Below are positions 6,381 to 10,192 of a DNA stretch of 10,192 nucleotides, piece by piece. This stretch comes from an uncultured Microbacterium sp. (lineage in GTDB: Bacteria; Actinomycetota; Actinomycetes; Actinomycetales; Microbacteriaceae). The first letter of the stretch is position 1. The number at the start of each line of letters is the position of its first letter. The stretch spans positions 1 to 10,192 of the forward strand of contig CANSLE010000062.1 of assembly GCA_947647645.1 (NCBI GenBank), in the 5' to 3' direction. The notes under the pieces are model-generated. The model made no database searches, had not been told where the DNA came from, and saw only the letters and a list, made by a program, of their open reading frames with translations. Position numbers and translations under genes: made by a program.

Positions 6381-8101
6381 GGCGAGTCCTCCGTCGGAAG
6401 GGGCGTGGGAACAGTCGGGTACGGGGTCGGCGTGGCCTCGTGAGCGACGACGAGAGCCACGCGCACCCCGAGTCGCAGCACGGTGCCCGCGCCCGGCTGG
6501 GTGGCGGTCACCGTGGCCGACGACGATGCGGACGTCTCGCCCGACGCGACGAAGCCCGCGGACTCGAGCAGTGCGCGGGCGGCGGCGGCGGTCATGCCCG
6601 CGACCTGTGGCACGACGTTACTGCCGGATGCGACGGTCACGTCGACCGTCGAGCCGGGGGCCACCGGCGCGGCAGACGCGGGGTTCTGCGACAGCACGCG
6701 GTCGGCGGCCTCGGCCGATTCGACGCGCGTGACGATGCCGAGCGCGAGGCCTGCCGTGCGCAGAGCGGCCTCGGCATCGGCGAGGGAGCCGTGCAGCGCG
6801 GGCGTGGCGACATGCGCGGGGGGCGCGGGAGTGACGGGCGCGACGGCCCGGGGCGTGGCGGATGCGGTGACCACCGGTTCTTCGCTCGGGGCGCTCGCGC
6901 TCGGTTCGGAGGGCGTCGCACCCGCCACGGGAGCCGCCGGAGCCGCGGAGGCCGCGATCACGGCCCACCCGGCCAGAACGAGGATGACGACCGCGATCGC
7001 GCCGGCAGCGATGCCCGCGTTCGATCGCACCGGGGTCAGCGTCGGGGCGGGCTCGACCGCCGGCGAGAGGTAGTCGAGTCCGTCGGGGCCTCCCCCGGCG
7101 AACACGCGCGTGGCAGACGTGGCATCCCGGGCTTCCGTCTCCCCGGACAGGCCTCCGACCGCGCGCGGCTCGCCGACGGCGGCCGCCTGACTGACGGCGA
7201 GCGCGAACTCCGCGGCGTCCCGATACCGCCGCGCGGGGGTCTTGGCCATCGCGCGCGTGACGATCCGGTCGAACGGGCGTGCCCTGGGGACGATCGCCGA
7301 CGGCACCGGCGGCGGCGCCGACACATGCGCCTGCAGCACGTGAGCGGTGCTCTCGCGCGGGAACGGTGCCTGCGCGGTGAGGCCGTAGTACAGCACCGCG
7401 CCGGCCTGGTAGAGGTCGGACACCGCGCGCACCGGCCGTCCCTGTGCCTGTTCCGGTGACATGTAGGCGGCGTTTCCGACGACTCCGGCGTTCCTGCCCG
7501 CAGCGACTCCGCCGCCATCGCCCGACGCACCACCGGCCAGCAGCACGTCCGACCCGAGCGTGGCCCGCCCGGCGACGTCGGCGAGGCCGAAGTCGACGAC
7601 CCGCACCATGTCGGGGGTCAGCGCGGCACCGGGGTCGTGGTCGGCGACCCCATGGAGGATCACGTTCTGCGGCGAGACGTCGCGGTGCACGATCCCCGCC
7701 GCGTGCGCGTGCCCGAGGGCGGCCAGCATCCCTTCGGCGACGGCCGCGGCGTCGGCCGCGGAGAGCCGCCCGGTCGCATCTACCCATTCGCGCAGCGTCG
7801 GCCCGTCGAGGAGGTCGAGGACGATCCACGGCATGACCACCCCGCCCGCGTCGTGCAGGCCGGCCGCGTGCACGCGCACGATGTTCGGATGCTGCAGGCC
7901 CACCACGTGCGACGCCTCGCGCAGGAACGCCTCGCGGGATGACTCGTCGTCGCACAGGTGCGGGTGCAGGAGCTTCACGGCGACGGGGCCGCCCGTGACG
8001 AGGTCGACGGCGGCGAACACCGACCCGGTGCCGCCCACGCCGAGCAGGTCGCCGAGCGCGTAGCGCCCGTCGATCAGCTCGCCGTCATCGCCCCCGGTCA
8101 T
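6377..8101 (-). CDS. Transmembrane Ser/Thr protein kinase with two PASTA domains
   Basis: A 574-residue eukaryotic-like kinase. The cytoplasmic domain (about 10-305) has the glycine loop GVGGTG (21-26), Lys43 in VAVK, a likely partner Glu62, the catalytic loop HRDVSPQN (139-146), DFG (170-172) and SPE (215-217). One membrane helix (about 361-385) leads to a Pro/Ala/Ser/Glu-rich linker (386-435). Two PASTA-type repeats follow (about 437-493 and 494-555), then a Thr/Pro tail. PASTA domains in this family bind muropeptides or other wall fragments, so the protein probably reports on the cell wall. Oddities: Ser143 replaces the usual Lys of HRDxKP; the DFG-SPE segment is long and Gly/Ala-rich; and the positions of the PknB activation-loop threonines are not Thr. 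The ATG at 8101 follows the pstB stop by three bases. The gene for the 161-residue protein overlaps its end. Confidence 0.95.
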   Translation of the reverse strand: MTGGDDGELIDGRYALGDLLGVGGTGSVFAAVDLVTGGPVAVKLLHPHLCDDESSREAFLREASHVVGLQHPNIVRVHAAGLHDAGGVVMPWIVLDLLDGPTLREWVDATGRLSAADAAAVAEGMLAALGHAHAAGIVHRDVSPQNVILHGVADHDPGAALTPDMVRVVDFGLADVAGRATLGSDVLLAGGASGDGGGVAAGRNAGVVGNAAYMSPEQAQGRPVRAVSDLYQAGAVLYYGLTAQAPFPRESTAHVLQAHVSAPPPVPSAIVPRARPFDRIVTRAMAKTPARRYRDAAEFALAVSQAAAVGEPRAVGGLSGETEARDATSATRVFAGGGPDGLDYLSPAVEPAPTLTPVRSNAGIAAGAIAVVILVLAGWAVIAASAAPAAPVAGATPSEPSASAPSEEPVVTASATPRAVAPVTPAPPAHVATPALHGSLADAEAALRTAGLALGIVTRVESAEAADRVLSQNPASAAPVAPGSTVDVTVASGSNVVPQVAGMTAAAARALLESAGFVASGETSASSSATVTATQPGAGTVLRLGVRVALVVAHEATPTPYPTVPTPLPTEDSP

Positions 8102-8104
8102 GGC

Positions 8105-9229
8105 TCACCCGAAGCGGCCGTTGACGTAGTCGTACGTGCGCTCGTCCTGGGGTTCGGAGAACATCGCGTCGGTGTCGCCGTGTTCGACGATGTGACCGGG
8201 CGTGCCTTGAGCGGCGAGGAAGAACGCACACTGCTGGCTCACACGCTGCGCCTGCTGCATGTTGTGGGTGACGATCACGATCGTCACCTCTTTCTGCAGT
8301 TCGCCCATGGTCTCCTCGATCACGCGTGTCGAGGTGGGGTCCAGGGACGAACACGGCTCGTCCATCAGCAGCACCTTCGGCTTGACCGCCAGCGACCGGG
8401 CGATGCACAGACGCTGCTGCTGGCCGCCGGAGAGCCCTCCCCCGGGCTGGCGCAGACGGTCCTTGACCTCTTTCCAGAGCCCCGCACCGATCAGGGAGCG
8501 TTCGACGATCTGGTCCTTCTCGTCGCGCGACGCGTGCACACCGGTGAGCTTGAGGCCCGCGATGACGTTGTCGTAGATCGACATCGCGGGGAAGGGGTTG
8601 GGCTTCTGGAACACCATCCCGATGTGCTTGCGGGCGTCCTGCACCTTCATGCCGCGCTCGTAGATGTCCTCGCCGTCGAGGAGCACCTCTCCGGCGAGGG
8701 ATGCCGAGGGCACCAGCTCGTGCATGCGGTTGAGGATGCGCAGGAACGTCGACTTGCCGCATCCGGACGGGCCGATCAGTGCCGTCACCTGCCCGGCCGG
8801 CATCTCGAGCGACACCTGGTCGAGCACCTTGTGCGTGCCGAACCACGCGCTCACGCGGTGTGCGTCGAGCGTCGACAGCGACCGCACGGGATGCGGCGCC
8901 GACAGGGCGGCGTCGATCTCGGCGGCCGCGTCGCGCAACGTCTCGGGGGCGGGTTCGGCGACCGCCGCGATGGGGACGATCTCCGTGCGCTCGTCGTCGC
9001 CGTGCAGCGGCACGCGGGCGGCGATGAGCTCGGCGGAGTCGTCGATCGCGGGCGCGTGCACCGACGTGAGGTCCTCGGGTGCGGCGGTCCCCGCGTGTTC
9101 GGCGTAGGCGGGGGCGGAAGCCGCCGCATCCGCTCCCGACCCGGCGTCGCGACGGGAGCGGCGAACGGGACGGGCGTGCTCGTCGAGCGGGGCGTGGAGA
9201 TCGGTGACGGTGTCGTCGTTCGCAGTCAT
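8105..9229 (-). CDS. pstB: Phosphate ABC transporter ATPase PstB with N-terminal extension
   Basis: A 374-residue protein whose ABC domain (about 120-374) matches PstB, the ATPase driving PstSCA phosphate import. It has Walker A GPSGCGKST (153-161), the PstB-typical FLRILNRMHEL (162-172) and EVLLDGEDIY (181-190), Q-loop Gln208, signature LSGGQQQR (266-273), Walker B LLMDEP (287-292), SSLD (294-297) and switch His322. All ATPase residues are intact. The first 118 residues are an extra Ala/Glu/Asp-rich segment, probably largely disordered, absent from standard PstB of about 250-260 residues. I chose the ATG at 9229, which has GAGGA five bases upstream. An in-frame GTG at 9247 has no ribosome site. 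No start nearer the ABC domain has one. It lies 21 bases after the sortase-like gene and 3 bases before the kinase; no other pst gene is in the window. Confidence 0.95.
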   Translation of the reverse strand: MTANDDTVTDLHAPLDEHARPVRRSRRDAGSGADAAASAPAYAEHAGTAAPEDLTSVHAPAIDDSAELIAARVPLHGDDERTEIVPIAAVAEPAPETLRDAAAEIDAALSAPHPVRSLSTLDAHRVSAWFGTHKVLDQVSLEMPAGQVTALIGPSGCGKSTFLRILNRMHELVPSASLAGEVLLDGEDIYERGMKVQDARKHIGMVFQKPNPFPAMSIYDNVIAGLKLTGVHASRDEKDQIVERSLIGAGLWKEVKDRLRQPGGGLSGGQQQRLCIARSLAVKPKVLLMDEPCSSLDPTSTRVIEETMGELQKEVTIVIVTHNMQQAQRVSQQCAFFLAAQGTPGHIVEHGDTDAMFSEPQDERTYDYVNGRFG

Positions 9230-9250
9230 GAGGGTCCTCGGGTTCACGGG

Positions 9251-10192
9251 TCAGAGAAGGTTGGGAAGCGCCGCCATCACGACGTCGGCGGTGGCGACGC
9301 CGAGCGCGAGGACCACGGGCAGGCCGATGAGCCAGGCCTGCCATCGGCCCCAGCTGCGCCAGAGCCAGACGACGCCGGCGGCCGCGGCGGCGAGGAAGAC
9401 GAAGAAGAAGAACGCCATGAACCACGCCGAGCCGTCGGCGCCCATGGCCCGTTCGTCGTCGGGGAGTGCCGGGTAGCCCATGAACCGCGCACCGGGCGCC
9501 TTGGCGGGTGAGGTCAGCTCGGCGTCGACGTAGAGCACTCCGGAGGGGAACAGCGCGAGTCCGTCGGCGGTCTGCAGTTCGAGGCGCCCCTGGGCTCCCC
9601 GGGGCGCGGCCGGTGCGGGGTCGCCCGCGCGACGCAGGCCGAGCACGCGATACGTGCTCTCCCCCTGGCCGGTGGTCACGCGGATCTGGTCGCCCGGGGC
9701 GAGACGGTACACCTGCGAGAACGGGCCCCCGTAGGTGGTCTGGCGTCCGAGCACGACGCTCTTGCCCGGCTGGCCGGGCATGACGCTGTCGCGCCGATGC
9801 CCGATGCCCGAGCGCAGCGTGTCGCTGGAGGTGCCCTCCAGCACGACCTCGCTGAGCCCGATCGAGGGGGCCTCCAGGAGCGCGACGGGCGTGCCCACGG
9901 GGTTCATCGTGCCGTCTTCGGTGGCCTTTCCCTGCTCGACCCGGATCTGGTTGACCGGCGCGGTGCCCTTGGCCAGCGCGACGCGCAGCTCGTCGTACGC
10001 GATGGTCTGCGCGCGATAGTGCTGGAAGGCCGAGAACGCGGCGGCGTGCGCGACGAACGACAGCAGCAGAACGGATGCCGTCAGCACCACGACCCCCGCC
10101 CACCACCGTCCGTCGCGCGGGGCCTTCTGCCGGGGCGCGGGCAGGGGCAGTCGTCCGCGCGTTCCGGGGCGTCGGCGGGGCGGGCGTCCGCC
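9251..10192 (-). CDS. Sortase-fold membrane protein, apparently catalytically dead (N-terminus beyond window)
   Basis: At least 313 residues; the frame stays open to the right edge. A GTG at 10090 is internal, because it falls within the first membrane helix (GRWWAGVVVLTASVLLLSF), preceded by a basic cytoplasmic segment. The extracytoplasmic domain resembles class E sortases: EAPSIGLSEVVLEGTSSDTL, then MPGQPGKSVVLG, TTYGGPF and RLAPGDQIRV. The catalytic residues are replaced. The His of the AGHRTTYG motif is Arg (LGRQTTYG, codon 9745-9743), the Cys of TLxTC is Ala (LQTADG, codon 9568-9566), and the Arg expected near the last strand is Gly/Val (SGVLYVDAEL). Two membrane helices end the protein (about 9430-9365 and 9340-9255). 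It is probably a structural or binding protein. It is followed 21 bases later by pstB, so it probably acts with that transporter; this is an inference. Confidence 0.85.
   Translation of the reverse strand, partial: GGRPPRRRPGTRGRLPLPAPRQKAPRDGRWWAGVVVLTASVLLLSFVAHAAAFSAFQHYRAQTIAYDELRVALAKGTAPVNQIRVEQGKATEDGTMNPVGTPVALLEAPSIGLSEVVLEGTSSDTLRSGIGHRRDSVMPGQPGKSVVLGRQTTYGGPFSQVYRLAPGDQIRVTTGQGESTYRVLGLRRAGDPAPAAPRGAQGRLELQTADGLALFPSGVLYVDAELTSPAKAPGARFMGYPALPDDERAMGADGSAWFMAFFFFVFLAAAAAGVVWLWRSWGRWQAWLIGLPVVLALGVATADVVMAALPNLL

Noticed and set aside
9230..9247. GTG start six codons upstream for PstB
   Set aside because: There is no ribosome site before it, and its codons contain the GAGGA that serves the ATG at 9229.
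1101..9511. Very long + strand open frames at 1101-2498, 2686-3930, 4027-5271, 6122-7459 and 7958-9511
   Set aside because: They lie opposite well-recognised - strand genes, translate to Arg/Asp/Glu/Gly-rich low-complexity sequence and show no family motif. They are by-products of high GC content.
10088..10090. GTG as the true start of the sortase-like protein
   Set aside because: The same frame continues to the window edge with a basic cytoplasmic segment and the first half of the membrane helix, so the real start is outside the window.

Overview
The window is a high-GC (roughly 70%), densely coding stretch of bacterial chromosome. DUF3073, the PASTA-domain Ser/Thr kinase, the class-E-like sortase fold, GTG/TTG starts and TAnnnT promoter hexamers close to start codons point to an Actinobacterium. 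Gene content and base composition fit Microbacteriaceae, probably Microbacterium, but the genus is an inference. I see no mobile element, CRISPR array, rRNA or tRNA gene, and no intergenic gap longer than 170 bases.

Left part (1-1124): the C-terminal end of an unrecognised + strand gene converges on a universal stress protein gene (- strand). That gene diverges from a small DUF3073 gene (+ strand) across a 167-base intergenic region carrying two small palindromes.

Middle (1125-5759), all on the - strand and read right to left: a YqhA-family (UPF0114) membrane protein, purM (AIR synthetase), purF (PRPP amidotransferase) and a CynX/NimT-type MFS transporter. purM and purF supply the fifth and first steps of de novo IMP synthesis. 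PurF resembles the E. coli type (no propeptide, iron-sulfur ligands missing) rather than the type I recall from Mycobacterium and Streptomyces. purM and the MFS gene both start with GTG exactly six bases after a TAGGnT hexamer, which suggests leaderless mRNAs.

Right part (5895-10192), also - strand and tightly packed: a sortase-fold membrane protein running off the right edge, PstB (phosphate-import ATPase) with a long N-terminal extension, a transmembrane PASTA kinase, and a 161-residue unrecognised protein. Spacings are 21 bases, 3 bases and a 4-base overlap, so this looks like one transcription unit. The sortase-like protein appears to have lost all three catalytic residues (His, Cys, Arg), and the kinase has lost the usual activation-loop threonines. 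This unit is the most interesting part of the window: a possible link between phosphate import and envelope sensing built from degenerate or modified enzyme folds. pstS, pstC and pstA are not in the window and may lie beyond the right edge.
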